Source: Molossus alvarezi
Lineage: Eukaryota > Chordata > Mammalia > Chiroptera > Molossidae
Assembly (NCBI GenBank): GCA_037176705.1
Contig: CM073896.1
Coordinates: 20,968,708 to 21,032,707, forward strand
DNA: 64,000 nt
Direction: 5' to 3'
The position numbers and the translations under genes are program-made. The notes beneath the pieces are model-generated. The model did not search any database and had not been told where the DNA came from. It worked only from the letters and a program-made list of their open reading frames with translations. Below are positions 1-11,004 of this stretch, piece after piece (the stretch's first letter is position 1; every line of letters starts with the position of its first letter).

Positions 1-112
1 CTAAGCTGTGATTCAAATCCCAGCACATAGAAATCTGAGATATTAAATGTGTGGTGTTTTAAGCCACCTAGGCAAGTAGTAATTTGTTACTCAGGAACAG
101 AACACCAATAAA
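1..112 (+). repeat. 3' end of a MaLR (MLT1-like) LTR
   Basis: The stretch reading GTGGTGTTTTAAGCCACCTA followed by GTAATTTGTTAC and an AGAACACCAATA end matches the characteristic 3' terminus shared by MLT1/MST-type MaLR LTRs. The 5' part lies outside the window. It is old and diverged; the subfamily cannot be fixed by eye. Confidence 0.5.
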
Positions 113-367
113 ACTAAAAATAATATGATATGAAAACTTCAGTCCCAGTATAGATTAAAACTTAAACCCATTTTTTTAAAATAGAAAATCAACCTTAAGT
201 ACTTAATATATTCCATGTAATTTTTTCTATATTTTACTTGATGTTAACTAGAAAAATTGTTTATTCTAATTTACTATAATTAATATAATGGTCTATACCA
301 ATTCAAATAAATTTTAGCATGTCAAAATTTATATATTTCATTGTAACATTTAAAATAAACTCTTCTG

Positions 368-660
368 TGCCCAGCCAGTGTGGCTCAGTGGATTAAGCAT
401 CATCACATGTACTAAGAGATCTTCATTCAATTCCCAGTCAGGGTACATGCCCAGGTTGTGGGCTCAATCCCCAGTAGGGGTGTGCAGGAGGCAGCTGATG
501 GATGTATCTTGCTCACATTGATGTTTCGCTATCTCTTCCTTCCTCCCTCTCTTTAAAAAAAATCAATAAAAACATATTTTTTAAAAGATTTACAAGATAT
601 TTATCCCTCAAATCTTTTTTTTTTCTTTATTGATAAAAACATATTTAAAAAATCAAATTT
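368..660 (+). mobile_element. VES SINE (group B) with 14-bp direct repeats
   Basis: A tRNA-derived bat SINE. The head CCCAGCCAGTGTGGCTCAGTG holds the pol III A box, and a B-box-like TTCAATTCCCAGTC follows. The 3' half is pyrimidine-rich and ends in AATCAATAAAAACATATTTTTT, then a second copy of that tail. The insertion is flanked by the perfect repeat AATAAACTCTTCTG at 354-367 and 661-674. It belongs to the group marked by CCCCAGTAGGGG and by the AATCAATAAAAACATATTT tail. Confidence 0.88.
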
Positions 661-674
661 AATAAACTCTTCTG

Positions 675-1950
675 AAGAATTTACTAGCTATTAGGGAAAT
701 CAAATTAAAACTATAATGAGATACCACCTCACATCTGTTAGAATTATCAACAAGACAGATAATAACAAGGGGTGGAGAAGTCATAGAGAAAAAGAAACCC
801 TTATCCACTGCTGCTGGGAGTGTAAACTAGTATAGCTACTATGGAAAACAGTATGGTGTTTTCTCAAAACCATTATGAATAGTATTAGCATATAATCTAG
901 CAACTCTTCTTCTGGGTATCTACTGGGAAAATCTGAAAACATTTATTTATAAAATATATTTACTCCCATGGTTCTTGCAGCATTATTCAGGGTGGCCAAG
1001 ATATGGAAACAACCAAAGTGTGCTTTGCTAGATGATTGGATAAAGATATGGCACATATATACTATGTAATTCTACTCAGCCATAAGACAAGATAAAAAAC
1101 TACCATTTGTGACAACATGGATGGATCTTGATAATATCATGCTAAGCAAAATAAGTCAGACAGGGAAAGGTAAGAACCATCTGATTTCACTCTTGTGGGT
1201 TATAAAACTGAAAACAACAAATGAACAAACAAGACAAACAAAAGCTCATAAACAAACAGTATGGTGATTACCAGAGAAAAGGGGGTGGGGGTAGAAAAGT
1301 GTAAAGGGGTCAAATACATGGCGATGTAAGGGTAAACACATGATGCAGTGAACAGATGATGCATCATAGAACTGTGCCTTTGAAACCTTATGAGAGCTAG
1401 ACTAGTTCCAATGCCACATGATGGCAATTCTGACAGCGCAGTGGCCCTTGGTCTCTTCCTTTTGTGCTGCAGACATTTGGCTCCAATGCCCAGATTCTGT
1501 GGACGAGGATCAGGCTGCTGGGGTGTAATCCAGGTTCACAGACAAGGTCCCCCATTTTGGCTGCATCAAGCCTTCTAAGAGCCAGGACAGAAGGAACTGC
1601 TGCACACAGCCACCACTTGACTGACACAGGTCTGTGAAAGGGACCGTCAGAAATGTGACTGAGACAATGAAACACTGGGAAATTGCCAAGTTTTTAAAGT
1701 CGCTTCTTTTTCAGGTGATGCTTGCAGGAGGTCTCAAAACTACTTTACTCTGTTACCGAATCACTGGATTTTAAGCATCTTCCCCCTTTATAATCTATAT
1801 CAATGTATTTATAAATTTGGCATGGGAAGTAATCTATTAGGTTGAAATCTTACAAATGATGGGATCAGTGAATCCTAACCAGCAGACAGTCAGGGAGATA
1901 ATCTTATTAGCCCATGTCAGCCCAATAAATTTAATTAAAATAAATAAAAT
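675..1950 (+). mobile_element. 5'-truncated L1: ORF2 3' end and 3' UTR, split at 1392-1897
   Basis: Sense L1 sequence. The conserved ORF2 tail is readable at the DNA level (TATTAGGGAAATCAAATTAAAAC, GATACCACCTCACA, then ACTGCTGCTGGGAGTGTAAAC), followed by the 3' UTR with the ACAGTATGGTGATTACCAGAG block and CATAGAACTGTGCCTTTGAAACC. The canonical terminus, seen intact at 45775-45835 in another copy, resumes only at 1898 (ATAATCTTATTAGCCCATGTCAGCCCAATAAATTT). About 506 bases of unrelated DNA therefore lie inside the last 60 bases of this L1. All frames are decayed. Confidence 0.85.
1392..1897. other. Unclassified ~506-bp segment inserted in an L1 3' end
   Basis: This segment interrupts an otherwise collinear L1 3' UTR. 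It is less AT-rich than its surroundings at its start (for example CCAGATTCTGTGGACGAGG). It has no VES boxes, no A-tail and no L1 motifs, and I find no clear terminal repeats or direct repeats at its edges. Short open frames on both strands resemble nothing I know. It could be a solo LTR, an unknown transposon, or filler from a rearrangement. Confidence 0.5.
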
Positions 1951-2039
1951 CCTACTAAAGAATGAAACTTAAGGATGAAATAAAAATAATTTATTTCAGA
2001 AACACTATGCATTGTTTTGCTTATGCTAAAATGTGCATG

Positions 2040-2212
2040 CAGCCATGGCGGGGTCGCTCAGTTGGTTGTGTTGTCCTACGTAAGAAAACGTGGGTTCAAT
2101 CCCCAGCTAGGGTGCATATAGGAGGCAATCGATGTCTCTCTCTCTTTCTTTCTCTCTCTCTCCCTTCCTCACTCTAAAATCAATAAACATCCTCAGGTGA
2201 AGATTTAAAAAA
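2040..2212 (+). mobile_element. VES SINE (group A, internally shortened)
   Basis: The head GCCATGGCGGGGTCGCTCAG is diverged but recognisable, with a B box (GGGTTCAATCCCC), CT-rich 3' half and CCTCAGGTGAAGATTTAAAA end. It is shorter than neighbouring copies because part of the middle is missing. An imperfect flanking repeat (ATGTGCATGCA / ATGTCATGCAA) is possible. Confidence 0.8.
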
Positions 2213-2569
2213 CATGTCATGCAATACACTTAAAGACCACCAATTCAGAAGTATCAGGGATCTTCCTGACTTTTGCTCAAAAACACTTCCTTAAACTTTC
2301 TTACCTTTTTCAGGTATGAACTTCTTATTTTCTTTCTGCTTTATCCTAAATGTATTCTCTTTATGGTAACTTTGGATTGTCCGCTTGGCTTTGTCTATCA
2401 AGTGTATTTGGGGTGGAATATTTGAGATTCTTTTCTGCTTCATGTGGACCTACTAGAAAGGGCTGCAGGCACTGAAATCATAAACATGGTGTTATCAAGA
2501 TATATGTGTGAAAATATTGTAGATGTAAAGTTGATAATGGTTCATTCATTCTCTGATTCTTTCTATAAA

Positions 2570-2682
2570 TAAAGGATGGGGCAAAAGTAGGTTTATATGG
2601 AAAATAGAATAATTAAAAATAATACAAGAATAAACTATTTTTCATACTCACAACTATAAACGTACTTATGCCCCTCCCTGTA
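2570..2682. mobile_element. Mariner-type MITE, copy 1
   Basis: A 109-bp palindromic-ended element (2572-2680) flanked by TA at 2570-2571 and 2681-2682. The left end AAGGATGGGGCAAAAGTAGG and the reverse complement of the right end, CAGGGAGGGGCATAAGTACG, agree at most positions. The interior ATTAAAAATAATACAAGAAT recurs inverted in the second copy at 52798-52919. TA duplication and terminal inverted repeats indicate Tc1/mariner mobilisation; no transposase is encoded. Confidence 0.82.
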
Positions 2683-2887
2683 TATTTAAAATAGTGTATA
2701 TATGCATATGTAAGAATATATTTACTAATATATTTTCAGAATTCACAGAATTATGATTAATACAGATAGTAAGCAAATAAAAGCAATGGATGTGATCTGT
2801 GTAATAGATTTATTCTTATTATTTCAGTGGTATTATATGTCAATATAAATGTTTTTATATATAAAATACTGAAGTTTTTCTTTCTCC

Positions 2888-3480
2888 TCGATTAAATTTA
2901 TTGGTGTGACCTTGGTTAATAAGATTATTAATAGGTTTTAAGTGTAAATTTCTATGATTTATGATCTGTATACTGGCCACCACCCAAAGTCAAATCATCT
3001 TTCATTACCATATATTTGACCCCCTTTACCCTTTATTACCCCTCCACCCCCTTTCCTCTGGTAACCCCATATAATTGTCTGAGTCTATGAATTTTTGTTT
3101 GATTGTTTTTCTTGTTTGTTCATTTGTCGCTTTTAGTTTTATAACCCACATATGAGTGTATTCATATGGTTCTTAGCTTTTTCTGACTGACTTATTTCAC
3201 TTAGCATGATATTCTCAAGGTCCATTTATGTTCTCACATACGGCAGTATTTCATCTTTTCTTATGGATGAGTAGTATTCCATTGTATCTATGTACTACTT
3301 CTCTATTCAATCATCTGTCGAAGGACACTTCAGTTGTTTCCATGTCTTGGCTACCATGAGTTACCATATGACCCAGCAACCCCTCTTCTGGGTATCTACC
3401 CCAACATTTTGAAAACATTTATTTGCAAAGATATATGCACCCCTATGTTCATTTAAGCATTTTTTAAGGTGGACAAGACT
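2888..3480 (-). mobile_element. L1 3' end with 5' inversion (twin priming)
   Basis: From 2888 to about 3354 the sequence is antisense L1 3' terminus, 3' UTR and ORF2 end (AAATTTATTGGTGTGACCTTGG, then CACTTAGCATGATATTCTC and TTGTTTCCATGTCTTGGCTACC). At about 3355 it flips to sense ORF2 (GAGTTACCATATGACCCAGC) up to GGTGGACAAGACT at 3480. The outer end of the flipped part is exactly the L1 position that should precede the antisense part, which is the arrangement expected from twin-primed reverse transcription. Flanking repeats are no longer visible. Confidence 0.82.
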
Positions 3481-3960
3481 ATTGAGTTTTTTAATGTGTA
3501 AAACTCGGAGATTACCAATATCAGCTGTATTGTGTTTTACCTTCCTTATAGTATACCTTTCTACAGATAAACTATTATTTACTTAATCAGTCTTTTCCAA
3601 AGGATATTTCAAATGTTTTCTACCTTTGGCTCCTAATATTTGAATTAACATCTTCAATTGTGTCATATCACACTGGTGTGATTTCTTCTCATATATATTA
3701 AAGAGATAATTTCATATTTTTCATTTTCTTGAACCCACAAGTTTCTCTCTTGGTTCATTACTCTCCATCGACTACCTCATTGCAGGCAATGCAGAAGGAA
3801 GTTCTTCAACTGACACAAAGGAAAGGAAATACAATTAGCTTTAAGATACATCAAAATAAAAATGTATAACTTTATTTATAAGAAAAATATATTTTCCTGA
3901 ATCTCTCAATCTAAGGGTATATGTCCCCAAACACTCTGCCTATACTTCTATTAATGATCC

Positions 3961-4363
3961 TGTAGACTGAATTGTGGACCTCCTCTAATTCATTTGTTGA
4001 AATCCTAACCCCCAGTCGTGTGGTATTTAGAGATGGGGCTTTTGGAAGGCTATTTGTTTTAGATGAGTTCATAATGGTGGGGCTCTAGTGATGGGATTAG
4101 TGCTCTTGGAAGAAAAGACACCAGAGACTAAGAGACTTCTCCTCTTCCCTCTCTCCCCTCCCCTCATTCCCCTTCCCCTTCCCCAACCCCTCATTCATGT
4201 GAAGGCATAGTAAGAAGGTGGCTATCTGAAAGCTAGGAAGAGAACTTTCACCAGAAACTGGCCGTGTGGCATCTGAACCCAGCCACCAGAACTGTGAGAA
4301 AATAAGTGTTTATTTTTAAGTCACCCAACAGTGTTTGTTATGGCAGCCCAAGATGACCAGACA
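3961..4363 (+). repeat. Solo MaLR LTR (MST/THE1-like)
   Basis: The sequence follows the MST-type LTR: TGTAGACTGAATTGTGGACC at the start, TTTGTTGAAATCCTAACCCC, GTGGTATTTAGAGATGGGGC, ATGGGATTAGTGCTCTTGGA, a CATGTGAAGGCATAG block, CCAGAACTGTGAGAAAATAA (polyadenylation signal) and the end GGCAGCCCAAGATGACCAGACA. A C/T-rich stretch sits at 4138-4190. No internal retroviral sequence adjoins, so it reads as a solo LTR. MaLR is non-autonomous and ERV-L-related. Confidence 0.8.
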
Positions 4364-5700
4364 AAAGACCATGTCCTCTACTACCCCTGGGACTCCCAGC
4401 CACTCCTGCCTCTTCTTCCCTTTCTATGCAGCACCAAATTGGTCTCTACTGGATTTTTTTCCCCAGAAAACATGTGTACAAAAGCATTTATTAGCATCAG
4501 AGCACTCTTTGACTTTTGTCTCTTTTCTCTGCTATTATTAAAAGCAAATCTCGCTGATAGACTAATCAATATTTGCTAATTCCAATTTTTCACCTTCAAT
4601 TTTACCCTCAACCAGGACTTTATCCCTAAGAGTGGACTGAAACAGTTCATGGCAAGTCAACAGTAACCTTCACATTGCAAAATTCCAGTGGTCTGACCTT
4701 ACTCAGCTCCTCAGTAGTGTTTAGAGACAGTTGATCACTCCCTATGTAAGACAAAGAGACAAATAAAATACTTATCTCAGCTACAAGGATGCTATATCCT
4801 CATGTTCTTTTTTCAACTTCTGGCTACCCCATTCAGTCTCTTTTGTTGGATTCTATATTTTCTTCCTTTTTTCAAAATTTTGGAGTGTCCCCAAACCTCT
4901 GCTAATGAAACCTTTCACTGAATAATCCCGTTTAGTTCTACAACTTAGAATGTGTCTTCCCTGCATTAATCACTGATATGTCAAGCCATTTATTGTAAAT
5001 CACCACTATCATGGGCATCGTAAAATTTCCAATCGTAAAATTCGACTGTTTTTTCCTACAAAGCCCACTCAGTAAGTAGCGCCACATGTTTTCCTAGAAA
5101 AATTATTGGTATAATTAAAAACTCCTCTCTTACTCCTACAAACCACATCCAAACTATCACCATATAAGGTTCGCAATTCATTAAAATATATTCCAAATCC
5201 AACCATGTCTCACCTCTTCTATAGGTAACATCCCATTCTAAAACAAAAATGCTTTCCCTAGAATAATGCAATAACCTTCTAACTCATCATCATACCTCCT
5301 CTCTTGGCTTCCTTTATTTTTTTTCTCCTCAAGCTAGAGAGATCAACTTACATTTACTATCTGACTCTCAGTCCTCCAAAATGTTTTTGTCATGTTAAAA
5401 ATGTAGTCCTTAGCATGTTCTATTAGTTGCAACATGGCTTTATCCAACATGGCTTTTATCACCTACCATTTGATATCTTGTTTTATGATGTCCATCACAT
5501 TGAAGTCCTTATCTTTAAAAAATAAGTCAAGCTTATTCTATCACTATAACATTCTATTTCCATCAAAACCCAGAAACTCATTCCTTATTTCATTTATGTC
5601 ACTGTTTAAAAATTTCCTCAGAAAGAACTGCTCTCACCATTTTATCTCCAGAGGTACTCCCGAGGATTCATTCTCTTAAATTGATTTTCTGTTTTTACTT
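4364..5700. other. Unassigned AT-rich DNA
   Basis: No repeat family, splice-site-bounded exon, promoter or RNA gene is recognisable. Open frames are short and have low-complexity composition. It is most likely old intergenic sequence. Confidence 0.6.
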
Positions 5701-5702
5701 TT

Positions 5703-5845
5703 AAATTAAATGTATTGATGTGATAATGGGTATTAAAATTATATAGACTTCATGTATGCAATTCTATGATAAATCATCTGTATATCACATTGTGTGCCCA
5801 CCACCCAACGTCAAAACTTCTCTTGATTTTCAATTCTTCATGTAA
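5703..5845 (-). mobile_element. Antisense L1 3' terminus fragment
   Basis: AAATTAAATGTATTGATGTG, TATATAGACTTCATGTATGC and ATCATCTGTATATCACATTG reproduce in order the antisense 3' end of the L1 lineage seen elsewhere in this window (for example 2888 onward). The continuation to about 5945 is too diverged to assign. Confidence 0.7.
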
Positions 5846-6424
5846 CTATGTTATAATTATATGAAGAAATAATATAAAATATATATGAAATATTTCTCTC
5901 TCTTCCACACCTCCCCTCCTTTTCTCTACCATTTCTCTACTTTTATGTAAGATGCATGAGAACATGAATTTTATCAGTTATTTTCCTGGTCAGTAAAGAG
6001 CATGTGTATCTTATATTTCAACACATGTTGTCAAATTTCCCTATTTAGGGGTTGGAACAATTTTATTTGCAAAATAGATGTAAGAGTTATCCTCATAGTC
6101 TTCCTTCTATGATGTTACACATTTTTTTCTTCTTAATTTTTTTTTTTTTTTTTTTTTTTTTTACTAAACTGATGAGTAAAATAAAAAAAAGTCTCTGTTA
6201 CGAATGAGGTTAAACATGTTTTCATAGGTTTAAACATTTTTCTATTGTTTTGGCTGCTTTATTTTCAGAGTATTGGTAACACTTTTCTGTTTCTCTGGAT
6301 ATTTCATAGTTCTTCTAGATGTTCAAAAATGGGCATTTTTAGGTAATATATTTAAGCAACTGTAGATTATAATTTCTGTGTCTTATGTTTTTCTTTTTCT
6401 TTTGTGTTTTTTGTTTGTTCATTT
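5846..6424. other. Unassigned AT-rich DNA with a T-run
   Basis: It contains a run of about 24 T at 6139-6162, plausibly an old retroposon tail on the minus strand, although no SINE body adjoins it. Otherwise nothing is recognisable. Part may be highly diverged L1 bridging the antisense L1 pieces on each side. Confidence 0.5.
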
Positions 6425-6960
6425 TTTTGTCCATGATGGCTGTACCAGTTTACATTCCTATCAGGAGTGAATGAGGGTTCCTTTCTCTTCACAACCTCTC
6501 CAATACTTGTTATTACCTGTCTTGTTAATAATAGCCATTCTAACAGGTGTGAGGTGGTATCTCATTGTACCTTTGATTTGCATATCCCTAGTAGACTAGT
6601 GACTTTGAGCATCTTTTCATATATCTGCTGGCCATTTGATGTCTTCTTGGGAGAAGTGTCTGTTCAGGACCTCTGCCTATTTTTTATTTAGATTGCTTGT
6701 TTGGTGTTGAGATGTATAAATTATTTCTATATTTTGGATATTAACCCTTTGTTGGAGCTATTGCTTGCAAATATCTTCTCCCATTTGGTTTGTTTCCTTT
6801 TTGTTTTGTTGTCATTTTCTTTTGCTGTGCAGAAGATTTTAGTTTGATATATTTCTCTTCATTTATTTTTACCTTACTTCCCTTGCCTTTACAGTCAAAT
6901 TCATGAAATCCCTTCTAAGACTAAGGTCCATAAGTTTAGTACCTATGTTTTCTTATTCAG
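6425..6960 (-). mobile_element. Antisense L1M ORF2 fragment
   Basis: Antisense ORF2 hallmarks occur in order: CATGATGGCTGTACCAG, TAACAGGTGTGAGGTGGTAT, TTTGATTTGCATATCCCTAG, TTGAGCATCTTTTCATATA, TATATTTTGGATATTAACCC and TTTTGCTGTGCAGAAG. All reading frames are interrupted. It is an old copy, more diverged than the L1s at 18-24 kb. Confidence 0.85.
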
Positions 6961-8384
6961 TTAAAGTTAGGCTTCTTTGCAGGGGTTAGTGTTTAAGTCA
7001 AGTCTTTGTGGGTTTTTATCACTTCAGTGTGGATTTCTTTTTTTCTGCCCTATGAGTGAACTGGGTTGAGGGTAATCAAGAGCCTAGTATTCTTGCTTTT
7101 TGTGCTTGGAATAGAGCTTTACTCTATGAATGAATGAATGATAGAGGAGGGGACTTGTGATCTCTCGGTTGTCATCACCTGGAATATATGTTCTATCACT
7201 CGGAGTAAAGGGTAATGAGAAATGCTGACACTTTTTCCTTCCAAGTAGATTCCATATTCTTTGGATGGATCCATGGAGAGTATAAGGTCATCTTTTTGAT
7301 ATCATTTGCTTGGAATTGAGCATCTGTTCCATTGATTGTTGAGGGAGGGGAATCAGGAGCAGTTCATAGGTCAAGTGCCATAGACTCTCACTGTTCTTAC
7401 CAATATTTATCAGAGTCTCTTGAATAAATGTGCATTCATTTGCTATATGCCTTTAGAACAATTTCCAGAGACCTTGGTATTTTTAAAACAAATTTTTGCT
7501 AATTATATTAGTTTCACTGAGATTTGGGTCCATGGACCTCCTCATTCCAGAAGTGGATCCTCCACCACCTGATATTTCAGTGGCTGGTTGTCTCATGACA
7601 TTTTTATTTTCTTAATACTTTCTGCATTTTTTGAGGAAAGGGCCAGTAATTCTCCCATGAATGACAAGAAATTTATCATATAAAAGCTTTATAATAAATC
7701 ACCATGGAGAGAATTAAGCAATTCTAAGCAATTTGCTAATTTCTTTGCTAATTAATACTGTATTAGAGTTTATGTTTAATAGAATAAAAAGCTAGATTAT
7801 GTGACTATTGTGAATTCAAAGCAAGAAGAGAGAAGTATTGTTTCAGCCATTTCACAGGTCAGATTTGCATAGGTATTAATACCAGACACTCCATTAGCTC
7901 AGGGATACAGTCACTTTTCCTCTATATAAGAGAAAAAGTATTTAAGGGAACATGAATTTTCTTCTTGTTTTAGATTGCCATAGTTTCATGAATCAAATCT
8001 AGGATATTCCAACAGTTGAACATTGGTCAATTTTTTTCTGTCTCTCGTTACAATATCTTTAGTTTCTCCTAGTTTTCTTAATTCATTAGTCTAGATTTTT
8101 AGCTGTATTGTAAGCTTTTTTTTTTTCCCCCAAGTGAGAAATTATGAGTTTCTGGCTGTGAGATACTGGGTGTGTTCTGTTTTGAACCAATCACCTCACT
8201 TTTTATAACTACTATGTGGTAAAATTGATTCTTAGTTTACAGAAATAATAGGTCTAAAAATAACATTATTAATGAAAGCTCGAAATACAGAGAAAACAAA
8301 TATAAGTTGGAATGAAAGCCACAAAATACCATACCTAAACTGAAATAGCAAGAACTGTCAAGGAAATTTATCAGTGAACCTCAG
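6961..8384. other. Unassigned stretch
   Basis: No gene or clear repeat. The first part could be a diverged continuation of the antisense L1M. Weakly LTR- or L1-like patches near 7250-7620 could not be assigned to a family. Confidence 0.5.
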
Positions 8385-8800
8385 AGTTCCAAATGACAAA
8401 ACTAATAACATGGTATAATGGTGTACTGTAAACAATGAGAATGAATAAAATAAGAGCTACATGCTGTAACATTGGATAAATCTCACAAACGTAAGTTTGA
8501 GCGAAGGAGTCAAAAGTAAAAAGAATTCATACAGTATGATTTCATTCACAAAATATTCAAAGCAAGATAACAGTAAACTATATTATATAGAAAAACAGTC
8601 ATAAATTAAGTAAAAAGAAGACTAAGAGGGAGGTTACCAAATGACCTGGAATAGAAGTTATGTCTAGGGTGTAGGGAAGTTATCTACAGAGTACTAAAGA
8701 TAATGTTTTATTACTAAATGTTCACTTTATATATATATATTGTTCATTGGCCTTATACAGTCTTTGTTTGTATAGTTTCCTAAAATATGTAACTTTTTAA
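8385..8800 (+). mobile_element. L1M 3' end fragment (sense)
   Basis: Reads as old L1M ORF2 end and 3' UTR: ACAATGAGAATGAATAAAAT, GGATAAATCTCACAAACGTA, GTTTGAGCGAAGGAGTCAAA, ACAGTATGATTTCATTCAC and GGGAGGTTACCAAATGACC. It is strongly diverged and has no coding capacity. Confidence 0.72.
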
Positions 8801-9343
8801 AAGGAGTTATATATAAACACTGAGGTCATTTTTAAGATGGCAACCTTGTGAAACTTACTGTCTAAGGACATTTTGACACAGTGCCAGGCATTTTTGGAAG
8901 TGAACAAGGAGAGTACCAATTCACACTGTGCTCCTACTTGACCTCACTGTGTTAAAGCCTCATTTTATGGCTGCACGTGTATTTACAAACAAGTAAAATT
9001 CTGTTTTTGTAAGTACAATATTGTCTCCATAGTTCAAAGTCTTTGAGTTGAAGGCATATTTTTAATGGTGTTTTGTTTCCTCAGAAGGGCGTCGGCTTTT
9101 ATGAAACGGTACCATATTAGTATAGAATACATAACAGTGATGGCCTAACTAGCCTGTTTATTTTGTAACCAGGCTTCCAAAGTGTTCATGAGAGGACAGA
9201 CGATCCCCTTAAACAACTACACTTTAAATACAAAGACATAGCTCTGAGGTGTCAGGGTTTCTTTTACATGACTGATTTTCAAAGAGTGTTTTATTAAGTC
9301 CGGAGACATAATTTTAAATTTTATTTAAATGTGTGTGTGTGTT
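8801..9343. other. Unassigned stretch with a short GT tract
   Basis: Apart from a TGTGTGTGTGTGT tract near 9331-9343 nothing is recognisable. It is probably single-copy intergenic DNA. Confidence 0.5.
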
Positions 9344-9360
9344 TCATTTGTTACTTCTTT

Positions 9361-9606
9361 TTTTTTTTATCCTCACCCCAGGATATTTTTCCATTTTTTG
9401 TACAGATAGAGTGGGAGGGAGAGAGAGGAAGGGAGGGAGAGAGAGAAACATCGACATGAAGGGACACATCGAGTGGCTGCCACCCGCATGACCAACCAGG
9501 GCCGGGACAAACTGCAACCGAAGTACGTGCCCTTAGCGGGAACCGAACACGGGTCTCTCCAGACCGCAGGCCGACTCTCTAACCGCTGAGCCAAACTGGC
9601 CAGGGC
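9361..9606 (-). mobile_element. VES SINE (group A), young, with 17-bp direct repeats
   Basis: A complete antisense VES. The minus-strand body starts at 9606 with GCCCTGGCCAGTTTGGCTCAG, has the B box GGTTCCCGCTAAGGGCACG, a CT-rich region and the end CCTGGGGTGAGGATAAAAAA. The flanking repeat TCATTTGTTACTTCTTT at 9344-9360 recurs with one change at 9607-9623. High similarity to the copies at 52235 and 60032 marks a recent insertion. Confidence 0.93.
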
Positions 9607-9667
9607 TCATTTGTTACGTCTTTTTATAGAATTATAAAATTCCTCACCTAAGGATATCTTATTTTTT

Positions 9668-9980
9668 AAATTATTTCTATTAATTTGTTTTTGTTACAGA
9701 TGCTTCTCCTTTTTCCCCCATTGACACCCTCCTCCCCATCCTCTAAGCCCCTTCCCCAGCTTTGTTGTCTATGTCCATTGGTTATGCATATAGGCATGTA
9801 AGTTCTGTGGTTTATCTCTTCCCCCTCAAACCTCCCTCTTCTGGGGTGTGTCAGTCTGTCCTCTACCTCTGTGTCTCTGGGTCAATTTTGTTCATCAGTT
9901 TGTTTAGTTCATTATATTCCACAAATAAGTGAGATCGTGTGATATTTATCTTTCTCTGCTTGGCTTGTTTCGCTTAGTAT
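9668..9980 (-). mobile_element. Short antisense L1 3' end
   Basis: The 3' UTR and last ORF2 codons of the L1 lineage active in this genome: TTTGTTACAGATGCTTCTCC, CATTGACACCCTCC, GTCCATTGGTTATGCATATA, ATTCCACAAATAAGTGAGAT and GGCTTGTTTCGCTTAGTAT. It is 5'-truncated about 310 bp from its 3' end. Confidence 0.88.
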
Positions 9981-10248
9981 CGGGTATATTTTTTATTTTT
10001 ATTTTTTCACATTTATGGCACAATGCCTTGGTAGTTGCAGCGGCCCAAGACATTATGTTTGCATTTAAAATAAAGTTACATATCTTTAAGGATAAAATTC
10101 AACAAAAATGCAGAGGGGTGCTCACAGAACTCACAATAATTTCACTTGCAATAATTCTGTACCTTCCCAACACAAAGATAAGAACATTTTTGTGGACCAC
10201 AACTGCCTAAAGTAGTGCTGCCCAGTACAAGTTTAAGCTACTTATATA

Positions 10249-10914
10249 GTTTTTTTTTTTTTAATTTCTCTTTTTTATTCTTCATTGTATTATAGATGTC
10301 CTCCATTTTCACTCCCTTTGCCCCCCTCCTACCCAGCTCCCTCCCCACCCAGGCCTTCACCTCATTATTGTCTGTGTCCATTGGCTATGCATATATGTTC
10401 TTTGATTAATCTCTTCCAGCCTACCCCACCACCCTCCCCACTGAGACCTGTCATCTGTTCCATGTATGTATGTTTCCGGGTCTATTTTGTTTGTCAGTTT
10501 ATTGTGTTCATTAGATTCCACATATAAGTGAGATCATATGGTATTTGTCTTTCTCTGATTGGCTTATTTCACTTAGCATAATACTTTCCAGGTCCATCCT
10601 TGCTGTAGTTAGGGTAAGAGTTCCTTCTTTTTAACAGCCACATGGTATTCCATTGAGTGAATGTGCCACAGCTTTTTTATCTACTCATGGGCATTTGGGC
10701 TGTTTCCAGATCTTGACTATTGTAAATAACACTTCTATGAACATAGCGTTGAATATATTCTTTATGATTAGTGTTTTGGGATTCTTATAATATATTTCCA
10801 GGAGTTGGAGCACTAGATCAAACAGCAATTCCATTTTACATTTTTTGAGGAAACTCCATGCTGTTTTCCACAGTGGCTACACCAGTCTGCATTCCCACCA
10901 GCAGTGTACTAGAG
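10249..10914 (-). mobile_element. Antisense L1 3' end inside the hAT element
   Basis: Antisense 3' UTR and ORF2 end: T-run at 10249, CATTGTATTATAGATGTCC, TCCATTGGCTATGCATATA, CACTTAGCATAATACTTTCC, CTGTTTTCCACAGTGGCTAC and CATTCCCACCAGCAGTGTA. It is 5'-truncated at about 665 bp. It separates sequence that is contiguous in the surrounding transposon, so it inserted after it. Confidence 0.88.
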
Positions 10915-11004
10915 TAATTTTTAAAGGCTCTTGTAGCCACATTTAAAATGTTAAAAATAAACATGTTCAATTAATTTTATTTATAGATGTTATTTTATTC
11001 TATA

